64,000 nt of DNA from a virus: positions 1 to 64,000 of IMG/VR virus record IMGVR_UViG_3300021170_000010. One strand, written 5' to 3'. Below the pieces are notes generated by a model, which saw only the letters and a list, made by a program, of their open reading frames with translations, ran no database searches and was not told where the DNA came from. Positions 47,049 to 55,091 of the stretch are shown here, in pieces; the stretch's first letter is position 1; each line of letters opens with the position of its first letter. The translations under genes were made by a program, and so were the position numbers.

Positions 47049-47163
47049 ACGTTAAATCTCCTTTGGCGGCTGCGATCCTCAAGCCGCGTCTCTCGTAGTA
47101 CTTCACTTTCTCGCGCCACTTCTTGACGTCTTTCTCCTTGCGGCCTCAGCCGCTCTCTATGTT
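47049..47163 (-). other. Unresolved gap, two coding-like frames
   Basis: Between 47164 and 47048, one frame ends in an ATGA overlap with the next gene and carries a charged helix (VARESEVLRETRLED). Another carries KKWREKVKYYERRGL. Neither has a good start. It may be a small gene or the shifted tail of the 47164 gene. Confidence 0.25.
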
Positions 47164-47538
47164 CTACCTTTCCGCGCGCCACTGGGCGATATAGGCGTCG
47201 CACCGCGCCTGAAATGGAAGCGCCATCAGCTTCGCTTCCGCGCGGCGCTGGAGCCTTCGGATCTGCTTCGAGATGGCCACGGCGCGCTCGTCGTTCGAAG
47301 AGGTAGAGCGGCAGGACCGGACCGGCTCCGGCGCTACCACGGCCAGCGGAGTAGGCGCGGCAGCCGCTTTACGCCACTCGTAGATCTCCGGACCGTAGTC
47401 GGCCAGGAGTTGCTTCTCGACGGAGGAGTAGTGCTTTACGTCTTCGAAGGCGACGGCGTGGAAGCCGCGCGCGAACAGGAGAGCGTCCGTCATCGGCTGG
47501 ACCGGGACGATGCGGAGGAGCGTAGAGTAGGCGAACAT
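47164..47538 (-). CDS. Hypothetical protein
   Basis: A 124-residue protein with an alpha/beta start (FAYSTLLRIVPVQPMTDAL) and a basic C-terminal helix (KQIRRLQRRAEAKLM). Unknown. Confidence 0.45.
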   Translation of the reverse strand: MFAYSTLLRIVPVQPMTDALLFARGFHAVAFEDVKHYSSVEKQLLADYGPEIYEWRKAAAAPTPLAVVAPEPVRSCRSTSSNDERAVAISKQIRRLQRRAEAKLMALPFQARCDAYIAQWRAER

Positions 47539-47540
47539 GG

Positions 47541-47897
47541 CTAGTACCCCATCTCCCGTTCTTCGCGCTCATCGCGGTAGCAGTCCGAGCAGACGCCGTT
47601 TTTGTAGATGCGCGGCCAACCGCGCAGGTTCGGAGTTGCGCCGCATTCGCGGCACTTGCGCGGAGCGGGTTTGCAGTCGAGGCAGATCGTGTACGGCTCC
47701 TTGATCGACTTGCCGCACTTCGAGCACTTGCCGGGAACGCGCGGTGCTTCCGCCGGAGCGTCCGCGACGATCTTCTGCGCGTCGGCTAGCTTCGCGCTCG
47801 TGATCGTCCAGCACTTGGAGTCGGCGTCCCACTTCGCGCCGAGCGCTTTAAGCGCATCCTTGACGGGATACGTATTACCGGTGATCTTGGCTTGCAT
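47541..47897 (-). CDS. DUF5710-like protein with zinc ribbons
   Basis: A 118-residue protein. The N-terminus ITGNTYPVKDALKALGAKWD matches the short DUF5710 module; then KCSKCGKSIKE, ICLDCKP, KCRECGATP and CSDC form two zinc ribbons. Probably nucleic-acid-related; inference. Confidence 0.6.
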   Translation of the reverse strand: MQAKITGNTYPVKDALKALGAKWDADSKCWTITSAKLADAQKIVADAPAEAPRVPGKCSKCGKSIKEPYTICLDCKPAPRKCRECGATPNLRGWPRIYKNGVCSDCYRDEREEREMGY

Positions 47898-47899
47898 GG

Positions 47900-48061
47900 C
47901 TAGTTAACTCCCTTCGCGGCTAGGATCTCAGCGATGGTCGCGGTGGCCGTCTTCCGCACCGGAGGCGTTAGCGGCCTGCGGTCATTGATCAGGTTGCGGG
48001 TGGACATGAGGATCAGCGCGTACTGCGCGTCCAGGATGCGGGCGTTCATGCGTGCGGTCAT
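47900..48061 (-). CDS. Small helical protein
   Basis: A 53-residue protein (MTARMNARILDAQYALIL) behind AAGGAG. Adjacent genes are spaced by a few bases. Unknown. Confidence 0.5.
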   Translation of the reverse strand: MTARMNARILDAQYALILMSTRNLINDRRPLTPPVRKTATATIAEILAAKGVN

Positions 48062-48101
48062 TGTGAATTCTCCTTGGGAGAACGCTCTCTGCGTAAACCC
48101 G

Positions 48102-48127
48102 AATAGCGGCTCTCACGAGCGGCTATT
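48102..48127. terminator. Hairpin between minus-strand genes
   Basis: AATAGC-G-GCTC and GAGC-G-GCTATT arms with a TCAC loop, one G:G mismatch, TTTT following on the plus strand. It lies between the stop of 48160 and the start of 48061, and may be a partial terminator. Confidence 0.4.
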
Positions 48128-48159
48128 TTCGACCGGATCTCACGGTCTCTTCAGGGGTC

Positions 48160-48696
48160 TTAGATACCGAACGCGCTGACGTCGATCTCGACGGCCTGCG
48201 GCACTTCGACCGTCGGATGGTCGATCAGGCCGAGCGCGTCCGCGATTACCGCCGTGATCGGATTCGCGATGCCGAGCATCACGCTGTAGCGCTCCGCTTT
48301 CTCGTTGCGCGTTTCGGCCCACGCTGCGTAATTCCACGACGTAGCGGGCGGAGGCGTAAGCGCCTTATCAAGTAGCTTCTGCGCGACCTTGCGCCACCGC
48401 GCTTCCGGCGTCATCTTGCGGAGTTCCGCAGCCATTCCGGAGCACGTCGGAAGCGAGCCGTCCGGCATACAGATCTGGTAGCCGTCCACCCCACCGCGTC
48501 CCTTGCGAATGTCCTTCTGGCCATATGCGAGAAGCGTTCCGGGCTCGGCGTCGAACGAAAACTCTCCGGCCTGTCCCCAGCGTCCGTCCCAGTCGAGGAA
48601 CGTAAAGTTTGCGGTCAGCGAAGTCGTCACGATTGCCATCCACGGCTTGCCGTAGCGCTTCTCGTTGTAGGGCGAGGTCTTCTCGGTATACGTCAT
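48160..48696 (-). CDS. Conserved phage protein of unknown function
   Basis: A 178-residue protein from ATG 48696 (AAAGGAG upstream). RYGKPWMAIVTTSLTANFTF, LLAYGQKDIRKGRGG and a helical C-terminus. Beta-rich N-terminal half. Unknown. Confidence 0.5.
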   Translation of the reverse strand: MTYTEKTSPYNEKRYGKPWMAIVTTSLTANFTFLDWDGRWGQAGEFSFDAEPGTLLAYGQKDIRKGRGGVDGYQICMPDGSLPTCSGMAAELRKMTPEARWRKVAQKLLDKALTPPPATSWNYAAWAETRNEKAERYSVMLGIANPITAVIADALGLIDHPTVEVPQAVEIDVSAFGI

Positions 48697-48753
48697 GATG
48701 TCTAATCTCCTTTGATCTGTTCGCGTCATCAGCGGCACCGCGTGAAGGTCAGA

Positions 48754-49216
48754 TCATTGCCGCCATAGGGATGGCTTTCCATCCCCTTGCTGTTTCATCG
48801 TCCCGATTCGTTTATCGTTAGTTGCGTCTCGGGCCGTTCCCGCTTCCGCCCTTCTTCCGTCGGACCGTTCCAGCTTTACTGGCGTCTCTGATCGGCTTTC
48901 TCGGGCGTCTTCGGCTCTAGTAGATTTCGCGTATCCCCCTGGCCTCGGAAGTTATCCATCTCGTCCCGGTCTCGAATCTTTCGCGCGGCGCGCTTACTGT
49001 CGGGTGGAAGTTTTCGGAACCGGTACGGGCGGAGGGTTTCGCTATTCTCTATTTCGTATTCGCTGCCGCTGGCGGACGACTTCTCCGCTTTATTTTTCCT
49101 CCGCGAACTATCGGGAGGCGCGTTCCTGATGAGAAAGAGCTTCGTGTCGAGGTCTACTTCAGATCAAGTCCAGACCGGTTGCTTTCCGCCGCTTCGGTCT
49201 GTTCTAACGTCTTCAC
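48754..49216 (-). pseudogene. Hidden gene broken by frame changes
   Basis: Three successive frames look coding. GTG 49216 encodes VKTLEQTEAAESNRSGLD before a stop at 49154. A second frame without a start (49163-48876) encodes about 95 charged residues (VDLDTKLFLIRNAPPDSSRR, RAARKIRDRDEMDNFRG). A third runs VKLERSDGRRAEAG to GDGKPSLWRQ at 48754. Two single-base changes would join them into about 150 residues. It fills most of what looks like a 650-base gap. No family recognised. Confidence 0.4.
48768..48785. other. Perfect short hairpin
   Basis: GGGATGG-CTTT-CCATCCC inside the end of the broken gene and upstream of 48696. It may act in the transcript leader. Confidence 0.35.
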
Positions 49217-49236
49217 GCTTTCTATCTTAATACAAG

Positions 49237-49253
49237 CTAGCTGGAAAAGCTAG
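49237..49253. promoter_or_regulatory. CTAG-type palindrome at the divergence
   Basis: CTAGCT-GGAAA-AGCTAG, flanked by A/T-rich runs, about 20 bases upstream of the minus-strand GTG 49216. It resembles the second dyad at 42517. Possible operator. Confidence 0.35.
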
Positions 49254-49337
49254 AAAAAACGCGTATTTATTTTTCCTACCTAAACCCTTTAGATTCAGCA
49301 AAACTACAAAAGCAGGTAGACGGATTAGGCGCAGGTA

Positions 49338-49346
49338 GCGTAGGAT
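49338..49346 (+). promoter_or_regulatory. -10-like box before the TnpB operon
   Basis: GCGTAGGAT, with TAGACG 21 bases before the GCG, sits 7 bases upstream of ATG 49353. It fits the CGTA-NN-AT box of other operons. Confidence 0.35.
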
Positions 49347-49352
49347 TAAGAT

Positions 49353-49553
49353 ATGGAAGCGAGTTCGAAGCGCGGCCCGATGCCGCTCGCCTGTCCGTAC
49401 TGCCGCCGTCCGTTCGCTGAAGAGTTCGTGATCTCCCTATTTTCGAGCTGGCGAAGCCTTAAGCGGAAGGTCTTTAGCGGAGGAAGGCTCGGAGGACGTC
49501 ATCCGAAGGGATGCGCGTGCGGGCGCTGCGAGTGGTCGCGCGATGCTACCTAA
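49353..49553 (+). CDS. Zinc-ribbon protein upstream of TnpB
   Basis: A 66-residue protein with ACPYCRRPFAEEF and GCACGRCEW, a four-Cys ribbon, and a basic middle (RSLKRKVFSGGRLGGR). It overlaps the TnpB start by 11 bases, so the two are co-translated. Confidence 0.55.
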   Translation: MEASSKRGPMPLACPYCRRPFAEEFVISLFSSWRSLKRKVFSGGRLGGRHPKGCACGRCEWSRDAT

Positions 49554-50679
49554 AATGATCCGCTCGTTCGAGTTCCGATTAAAGCTAACAAAGGCGCAGT
49601 TTCTGGCTTTCGAAGAAATCCTTCGCGATTCCTGCGAGACGTATAATGCCGCGCTCCAGGAGCGTAGGGATGCGTGGAGGATTTGCCGGAAGAAGATTAC
49701 GCTCTATGATCAGTATAATGAATTAACGGAACTGCGCCAAGATCCGCGCTTCGCGACCATTTCCGCTGAAATTCAGCGTGATCCTTTGCGTCGTATCGAC
49801 CGCGCGTTTAAAGCGTTCTTCCGCCGCTGTAAGCGCGGAGAAAAGCCAGGATATCCGCGCTTTAAATCACGCGATCACTACCATTCCTTCGCGTGGGGTT
49901 CTCCAGTTCTAAATCCCGATTCTATCCGTATTCCGAATCTCGGCTTAGTCCGCTATAAGGCCCACCGCCCGCTAGCCGGGACTCCGAAGCAGATCGTCGT
50001 GAAGCGCGTCGGAAAGAAGTGGATCGCGCGGATAGTCTGCGATCTTGGCCCAGCACCGTCGAAGGTGGCCATCTTAAATGCGGTCGGAATCGACCTCGGA
50101 CTGACGACGTTTGCTACGCTTTCGGACGGTTCCGAAGTACCGAATCCGCGCTTCGTTCAGAAGCACGCGCAGTCCATCGCGAGGGCGCAGAAGAATCTGG
50201 CGCGAAAGAAGCGCGGAAGTAAGAACCGGCTCCGCGCGAAAGAATCCGCGCGGCGAGCGTACCAGCGGATGGCGGACGCGCGGAAGAACTTCACGCATTA
50301 CATATCGAAGGAACTCGTGGCGCGGTACGACCTGATCGCGCACGAAGATTTGAAGATCGCGAATATGGCGCGAGGCCACTTCGCGAAGTCTATTTTAGGA
50401 GCGGCGTGGGGACAACTGCTATTTCAGTTAGCGTACAAGGCTGAGAGCGCCGGACGCTACGTGATAGCCGTTAATCCCCGGAATACGTCCCAGATCTGTT
50501 CACAGTGCGGCGCGCTAGTTCGGAAGAAACTCTCCGAACGTCAGCACGTCTGCGCCTGCGGAGCGGACCTGGGACGCGATCATAATGCCGCGATCAACGT
50601 ATTGAACCTTGGGCTCGGTAGGAGCCTTGCAGCTGCGCAGGCGGCTTCAGAAGGATCAGTAAAATCCGCTACCCGCTAA
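49543..50679 (+). CDS. tnpB: TnpB RNA-guided nuclease (IS605 OrfB type), intact active site
   Basis: A 378-residue TnpB. Full RuvC triad: D184 (VGIDLGLTTF), E268 (LIAHEDLKI) and D346 (LGRDHNAAIN); zinc ribbon C319, C322, C337, C339. It would be guided by an RNA made from its 3' end and cut target DNA, aiding IS survival. No tnpA or recognisable IS ends are seen, so it may be a solo element or a domesticated gene. ATG 49543 overlaps the zinc-ribbon gene; ATG 49555 is an alternative start. Confidence 0.85.
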   Translation: MLPKMIRSFEFRLKLTKAQFLAFEEILRDSCETYNAALQERRDAWRICRKKITLYDQYNELTELRQDPRFATISAEIQRDPLRRIDRAFKAFFRRCKRGEKPGYPRFKSRDHYHSFAWGSPVLNPDSIRIPNLGLVRYKAHRPLAGTPKQIVVKRVGKKWIARIVCDLGPAPSKVAILNAVGIDLGLTTFATLSDGSEVPNPRFVQKHAQSIARAQKNLARKKRGSKNRLRAKESARRAYQRMADARKNFTHYISKELVARYDLIAHEDLKIANMARGHFAKSILGAAWGQLLFQLAYKAESAGRYVIAVNPRNTSQICSQCGALVRKKLSERQHVCACGADLGRDHNAAINVLNLGLGRSLAAAQAASEGSVKSATR

Positions 50680-50684
50680 TCTCT

Positions 50685-51077
50685 TCACGCTAGTTTTCTT
50701 CGGCATAGGCCGGAGCGCTCTTCATACCATCGCTTCCACTCCTGTGAATCCGCTTCAACGTCTTCTCCGAGAATCATCGTCCGGAATCCGCGCTCACGCA
50801 TAGAGTCGTGCCAGACCCGCTGCGCTAGCGATACGCGGCCATCCTTGGCCTTCGTCTCGATAAACAGGACTTGGCATAGGGTCCGGTCTTCCGCGCCGAC
50901 TACGGGCCGCTGGCAAAGCAAATCTGCGGTACCAGGCAAGTAACCCGGCGGAAGAACCTGCCCCGGTCGATATCCAGGATCGGTTACTGTCACGGTCCAT
51001 CCGTCAAGAGCCAGGATCGTCACTATCGCGCTCTGAATGGCGCTCTCGCGGACCCGGACCTTGGCACGCTTCTTCAT
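50685..51077 (-). CDS. VRR-NUC domain nuclease
   Basis: A 130-residue protein from ATG 51077. VRESAIQSAIVTILAL, GTADLL, FIETKAKDGRVSLAQ and WHDSMRERGF match the VRR-NUC PD-(D/E)xK fold (E..., D, ExK, Q). Phage VRR-NUC proteins act on branched DNA. Last gene of the minus block; it converges with TnpB with a 5-base gap. Confidence 0.8.
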   Translation of the reverse strand: MKKRAKVRVRESAIQSAIVTILALDGWTVTVTDPGYRPGQVLPPGYLPGTADLLCQRPVVGAEDRTLCQVLFIETKAKDGRVSLAQRVWHDSMRERGFRTMILGEDVEADSQEWKRWYEERSGLCRRKLA

Positions 51078-51454
51078 CGGTATTCGATCTGGTACTCTCC
51101 CGGCAGCATGTCCGGTATAGACCACTTGCCGTCGATAACCGGCGCGGCAGTCTTCTCTCCTAGCGCGTTCGTCGCCACGACCTCGCGGGCATCGGCGGTT
51201 CCCGAGAGGATCACCCGACCGGGGTGGGCTGGGTCGGTGGAGGTGGTATATGGTTTCACCACCTCTGCGGACTTCTCAATCACCATCACATCTGCATCCT
51301 TTGCCCAAGCTCGATAGAATTGAATGCCCTGCTGCCATTCAGGAAACACAAGCTGTACTAATCCCTGAGTAACACGTGCGACCGTAAAATTCTGATCCCA
51401 TTTGCGCAGCACATCTCCCGGCCTCGGGTCCACTCGCGGATCGCGCTCACTCAT
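51074..51454 (-). CDS. Hypothetical protein
   Basis: A 126-residue protein from ATG 51454 with DPRPGDVLRKWDQNFTVARV and a beta-like C-terminus. ATGA overlaps at both ends. Unknown. Confidence 0.5.
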   Translation of the reverse strand: MSERDPRVDPRPGDVLRKWDQNFTVARVTQGLVQLVFPEWQQGIQFYRAWAKDADVMVIEKSAEVVKPYTTSTDPAHPGRVILSGTADAREVVATNALGEKTAAPVIDGKWSIPDMLPGEYQIEYR

Positions 51455-51630
51455 TGCGGTAACTCCACACGGAAACGAAGCCGGCAATGTGGGCATTTAT
51501 AGTAGTCGCAGCACCCTTCGGAGCATTCACCATCGTCAATCGCATCGGGATGCTGGACACCACCCGCCGTTCCCATAGACACATTCCAAGGAGCATACTT
51601 CGTGCAGACGTACGCATTGCGCTCACTCAT
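51451..51630 (-). CDS. Small zinc-ribbon protein
   Basis: A 59-residue protein ending CSEGCCDYYKCPHCRLRF, with ATGA overlap on the downstream side. Metal-binding likely. Confidence 0.5.
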   Translation of the reverse strand: MSERNAYVCTKYAPWNVSMGTAGGVQHPDAIDDGECSEGCCDYYKCPHCRLRFRVELPQ

Positions 51631-51937
51631 GGCCCACCGCCTTCAGCGCGGCGCGGCAAATCGCCAGCGGCGCAGTATCGGCCCACTCGATATGTTTTTC
51701 TCCGTCGCTCATCTCAATAATGCAGCGCCATATCATTTGGCCGTCCTTGAAGCCGGGAGCGTGGACAGCGGGGTATGTGTCAATCGCCTTGAATATCTTC
51801 ACGTCACGTTGCGAACTCAGCTTCTTCGCTTCTATGAGGAATGCTACTGCCTGACGTTTTGTACTTTTCCCGAACGTCCAAGATGACTCTACTTCTTCCG
51901 GCTTCCAGCAGACTACGTAGCGCGTTATCCGCTTCAT
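51623..51937 (-). CDS. Phage ABA-sandwich-like protein
   Basis: A 104-residue protein with a beta start (RITRYVVCWKPEEV) and the family ending TAPLAICRAALKAVG, as in the 4437 product. Coupled. Confidence 0.5.
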   Translation of the reverse strand: MKRITRYVVCWKPEEVESSWTFGKSTKRQAVAFLIEAKKLSSQRDVKIFKAIDTYPAVHAPGFKDGQMIWRCIIEMSDGEKHIEWADTAPLAICRAALKAVGHE

Positions 51938-52188
51938 CCCTTTACCTCGATTCCGAAGGCCGCACGGATGCGCTTCTGCAACTCCTCAATACAGCCGTTC
52001 CACCCGGCTCCGTACAGCGGCCCAATAAAGCACTCGGTCATCTTGCTACCCTCGATCTTCTTCATGCACTCCTCCGCCGTCTTCCGCTGGACGCGGAGCA
52101 AGGTGTCGGCAATGCGACTATTCAGTACCGGAGCCTTTAGCTTTGATACTCTCTGTGCCTGCTTCAGTGCTTCTTCGCGGTCCATCAT
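51934..52188 (-). CDS. Small helical protein
   Basis: An 84-residue helical protein (RIADTLLRVQRKTAEECMKK, GWNGCIEELQKRIRAAF). ATGA overlap downstream. Unknown. Confidence 0.5.
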   Translation of the reverse strand: MMDREEALKQAQRVSKLKAPVLNSRIADTLLRVQRKTAEECMKKIEGSKMTECFIGPLYGAGWNGCIEELQKRIRAAFGIEVKG

Positions 52189-52529
52189 TTACCCTCCACG
52201 ATTGGCCGCAGGATCGCAGCCAGGGCTTTAATGCGAGTCAGGGCGTCGGCATGAATGACATTCCACGTTCGATCATCAATCAACGCCGAAGCACCATTAC
52301 ATAGCATCTCTACAAGTAAATCTTTGTAATCCCATCGGTGCTCATCCGTCAGCCGCTCCTCAACCTGCCAGAGCGTGTCAAGGTCTAGGAGACGCGGGTG
52401 CCAAGCCATGCCACCCGCGTCAGTTTGCATTAACAACCACCACCGGTTCTGTGGCCAGCCGGTACTCCAGTAAGGCGGCAGTTCTGGCTTCGGACTCATG
52501 AACGTGCAGATTACTTCCTCGTCGCTCAT
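52185..52529 (-). CDS. Hypothetical protein
   Basis: A 114-residue product from ATG 52529 (TAATG overlap), with PYWSTGWPQNRWWLLMQTD and a helical C-terminus. Unknown. Confidence 0.45.
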   Translation of the reverse strand: MSDEEVICTFMSPKPELPPYWSTGWPQNRWWLLMQTDAGGMAWHPRLLDLDTLWQVEERLTDEHRWDYKDLLVEMLCNGASALIDDRTWNVIHADALTRIKALAAILRPIVEGK

Positions 52530-52726
52530 TAGAAGTTCCTCCGAAATGCACCACACTTAGGGCAGCTTTCAAACCGTCTCCATCCGTCTTCTGCTTTCCA
52601 ACTATGAGTGCATAGTCTCCTTTCAATCATTTCGTTTGATAACTTGTCGCAGATCGCCTCGCGCTCTCGTCTAGCAACAAGCTCTCTTTCGAGTTCTGCC
52701 ACGCGCCGTTCAAGCTCGTCGCTCAT
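52529..52726 (-). CDS. Small coiled protein with zinc pair
   Basis: A 65-residue protein from ATG 52726: coil (DELERRVAELERELVARRER) then CTHSW and SCPKCGAF. TAATG overlap. Confidence 0.5.
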   Translation of the reverse strand: MSDELERRVAELERELVARREREAICDKLSNEMIERRLCTHSWKAEDGWRRFESCPKCGAFRRNF

Positions 52727-52958
52727 TTGGAGCACCTCCAATGCCATCAGGTAATCCTTCGATGATAAAGCGAACCATTTCCTTTGCCTGATCTGCCGAG
52801 AGAAGATTCGTACCGACTGGTTCATATGTGTGATTGTTCGGATTCAGCTTCTTGGCAGCATTCGCATCGAACTGAATGCCGCAATCCGGCTGAAAGTCCT
52901 TCGGCAGTCTCCATTGCAGGAAACGATTTACCATGTGCGTGATTTGTTCGTCGCTCAT
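52710..52958 (-). CDS. Conserved phage protein (NRFLQWRLP family)
   Basis: An 82-residue protein with MVNRFLQWRLPKDFQPDCGI, a frequent phage motif, and a helical tail. Function unknown. Confidence 0.55.
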   Translation of the reverse strand: MSDEQITHMVNRFLQWRLPKDFQPDCGIQFDANAAKKLNPNNHTYEPVGTNLLSADQAKEMVRFIIEGLPDGIGGAPNERRA

Positions 52959-53284
52959 TTGCGGGCCTCCAGTGCGGTGTTAAGTCGTTTTACTCCACAT
53001 AAGCACTCTGCCGGGCAAAAGCACTGACAATCTTGCGCCGCCGCCTCGATCTTGCGGAGGGCGGCGAGTTCCTGCGTAGCGTATTCTAGTTGACCGACTG
53101 TAGACGAAGAATACTCACGCCATGAAGCAGTAGCATCGGCCTCGCGGTACTCCGCTATGAGGCGGGGAAGGCGCTCGCGGAGGCACGCGAAGAAGTATGC
53201 GGAGAGGTCATTGGACGGAGATATGGATTGCTGTAATTGCTCCAGTTCCTCGCAGATCTCCGCTATCGGTTGTTCGTCAGGCAT
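52955..53284 (-). CDS. Helical protein with Cys-rich end
   Basis: A 109-residue helical protein ending CQCFCPAECLCGVKRL, a possible metal site. ATGA overlap with 52958. Unknown. Confidence 0.45.
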   Translation of the reverse strand: MPDEQPIAEICEELEQLQQSISPSNDLSAYFFACLRERLPRLIAEYREADATASWREYSSSTVGQLEYATQELAALRKIEAAAQDCQCFCPAECLCGVKRLNTALEARK

Positions 53285-53476
53285 TTACAGATCCTCCAGG
53301 AAGCAGCCACCGTCAATCTTCTCGGGAAACGCCATCGTCTCCGCATCGCGTCCAAAATTCCAATCACAGCAGAGTTGATGAGCATCCTCGAATGTGAAAT
53401 TACCTTTGAAGCGCGTTGGTAGGATAGCGCGTGAGATTATCCGATACTCCTTGACGGACGGAGGCAGTTCACTCAT
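53285..53476 (-). CDS. Small hypothetical protein
   Basis: A 63-residue protein (KEYRIISRAILPTRFKGNFT, CFLEDL end). It abuts the next gene and overlaps the previous by ATGA. Unknown. Confidence 0.45.
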   Translation of the reverse strand: MSELPPSVKEYRIISRAILPTRFKGNFTFEDAHQLCCDWNFGRDAETMAFPEKIDGGCFLEDL

Positions 53477-53685
53477 AGCTTTCCTTTCATCGCGGCGTCG
53501 GAATATTCAACTCCAGGCAGACAGATACTAAGCTTCGGGGCAGCGCACATATGAGCACCTTGCCATCCTGGATTAGTATCATCATAACGTCGGTGCATAG
53601 CTTCTCCGATTTTGTTCACCGATGATAATCCTTTAACTCTTTGCCGATCTCTCCATCTCTTAACGGCTTCCGTACTTTTGGCCAT
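53473..53685 (-). CDS. Small basic protein
   Basis: A 70-residue protein with STEAVKRWRDRQRVKGLSS at the N-terminus, a short helix seen in some DNA-binding phage peptides. Unknown. Confidence 0.45.
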   Translation of the reverse strand: MAKSTEAVKRWRDRQRVKGLSSVNKIGEAMHRRYDDTNPGWQGAHMCAAPKLSICLPGVEYSDAAMKGKL

Positions 53686-53692
53686 AGGATAT

Positions 53693-54529
53693 TTATAGAA
53701 TCGGAAATACCTCAGCCTTCATCTGAGGAACGCGGAGCGGATTTGAGTACCCTTCCGGAAGGAACGGCTGAAGATCGCGCTTGATATAATGGCGCGCTCC
53801 GGTATCTACCAGGACTTCAATAACGTCCGCCGTGAATTTCTTCCAGTCGGTCGTCTTCGTTAACCCGATGTAATTCACGCGTCCGATCTTGTAGAGATCA
53901 ACGAAGGTATGAGTCTGACGGATGATCTCAAGCGTCGCAGCCGTATCGAGCACCGGCTCTAAGCTGACCCAGGTGAAGATTCCGTTTTCGTGAAACGCGC
54001 GCAGCGCTTCGATCCGCTTCGCCGGAACCGCCGCATCGCGCTCCCACTTTAGTGAGAAGTTCTCGTCGAGCGAAGTGAGCGTAGACGCGAAGGCGTCTCT
54101 TCCTGACCGGAAGATTTCCATATCCATGAGAGCCTTCGTGCCGCCCTTCGTAAGAGTACATATCCCGAGGCCGTATGCCTGTAGGACTTCGAGCGTCTGG
54201 CGCGTTAGCGTTGTATCTCCAGGAGCGTATGGATCGGTAGTAAAGGAAAGCATCACCTGCTCCGTGATACCAAGAGTCTGATACTTGCGCGCATCCTTCT
54301 CCAGATTGCGGAGGAAGTTCTCGCGCGGCACGGCTCCGGCATCGAATTCTTCGCGCGTCATCCGCAGTACGTTCGGCACGTAGCAGTAGGCACACTTGTG
54401 CCCGCAGCCGCGATACGGATTGGTCGCTAAGGCTGAATATTCACCGGCTTGTCCGGACGGCGCGTAGATGATTGAGCAGCCTTTTACGCTCACTCCGTCG
54501 GCATTAAGTTGAGGTTTTACTTGAGTCAC
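53693..54529 (-). CDS. Spore-photoproduct-lyase-like radical SAM protein
   Basis: A 278-residue enzyme with ATNPYRGCGHKCAYCYVPNV: C42-x3-C46-x2-C49, the radical SAM cluster motif of SPL/DNA-repair-photolyase-like proteins. Other blocks are FTTDPYAPGDTTLTRQTLE, TLTKGG and VSLEPVLDT. It may act on DNA or RNA or be a phage-specific modifier; no partner gene is evident. Length is near the family norm. TAG/ATG overlap upstream. Confidence 0.7.
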   Translation of the reverse strand: MTQVKPQLNADGVSVKGCSIIYAPSGQAGEYSALATNPYRGCGHKCAYCYVPNVLRMTREEFDAGAVPRENFLRNLEKDARKYQTLGITEQVMLSFTTDPYAPGDTTLTRQTLEVLQAYGLGICTLTKGGTKALMDMEIFRSGRDAFASTLTSLDENFSLKWERDAAVPAKRIEALRAFHENGIFTWVSLEPVLDTAATLEIIRQTHTFVDLYKIGRVNYIGLTKTTDWKKFTADVIEVLVDTGARHYIKRDLQPFLPEGYSNPLRVPQMKAEVFPIL

Positions 54530-54759
54530 GATCTCCCCTTCTTCGTCCGCTTGATCTCGACCACGCGCTCCGGTTCGCGCTTCTCACCGATCACCGGCGA
54601 CGGCTTCCAGCGCGGAACGTCGAAGCGCGGAGCCGGAAAGAAGTTGATCTTCGAAGGTCGCGTGCCGCCGCAGCGGTTGCACGTTTCGATGCCGTCCTGC
54701 GGCCACTGGTATTGATGGCGGCAGAGGATCGAATTTAGGATGGCCAGAAACGGGTTCAC
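54526..54759 (-). CDS. Small protein with CxxC
   Basis: A 77-residue protein with CRHQYQWPQDGIETCNRCGG, then a Pro/Lys-rich tail. Half-ribbon pattern. Unknown. Confidence 0.5.
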   Translation of the reverse strand: MNPFLAILNSILCRHQYQWPQDGIETCNRCGGTRPSKINFFPAPRFDVPRWKPSPVIGEKREPERVVEIKRTKKGRS

Positions 54760-55091
54760 GGCTTTACCTCGGTAGGCGTATCCGCTTTCGGGGTTGATCT
54801 ATCCCATTTTCGTACGGGAGTATCGAACCATTTACGGTATCCAGCTATTGCTAACGCTATCGAGCGGCGGCTCGCGAGCGCTGCGGAGGCCACGCGTTCG
54901 GCGGTCCGCTTCATTTCCAGGTCGCGGTTCGCCGCCTCACGCGCTAATTGAAGCGTCTTCTGCGTGGCCGCGAGTTCTGCTTCGAGTTCGGCTATCCGCC
55001 TCGCCTGTTCCTGAGACTGAGCAACGTGAACGCGCGTTGATTCTTCGCGGTCCGGATCGTAGTCCATCTGGTGGTGCTGGTATCCGCTCAT
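54756..55091 (-). CDS. Coiled-coil protein
   Basis: A 111-residue protein with a long heptad-like helix (RRIAELEAELAATQKTLQLA) and a C-terminal basic tail. Unknown. Confidence 0.5.
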   Translation of the reverse strand: MSGYQHHQMDYDPDREESTRVHVAQSQEQARRIAELEAELAATQKTLQLAREAANRDLEMKRTAERVASAALASRRSIALAIAGYRKWFDTPVRKWDRSTPKADTPTEVKP

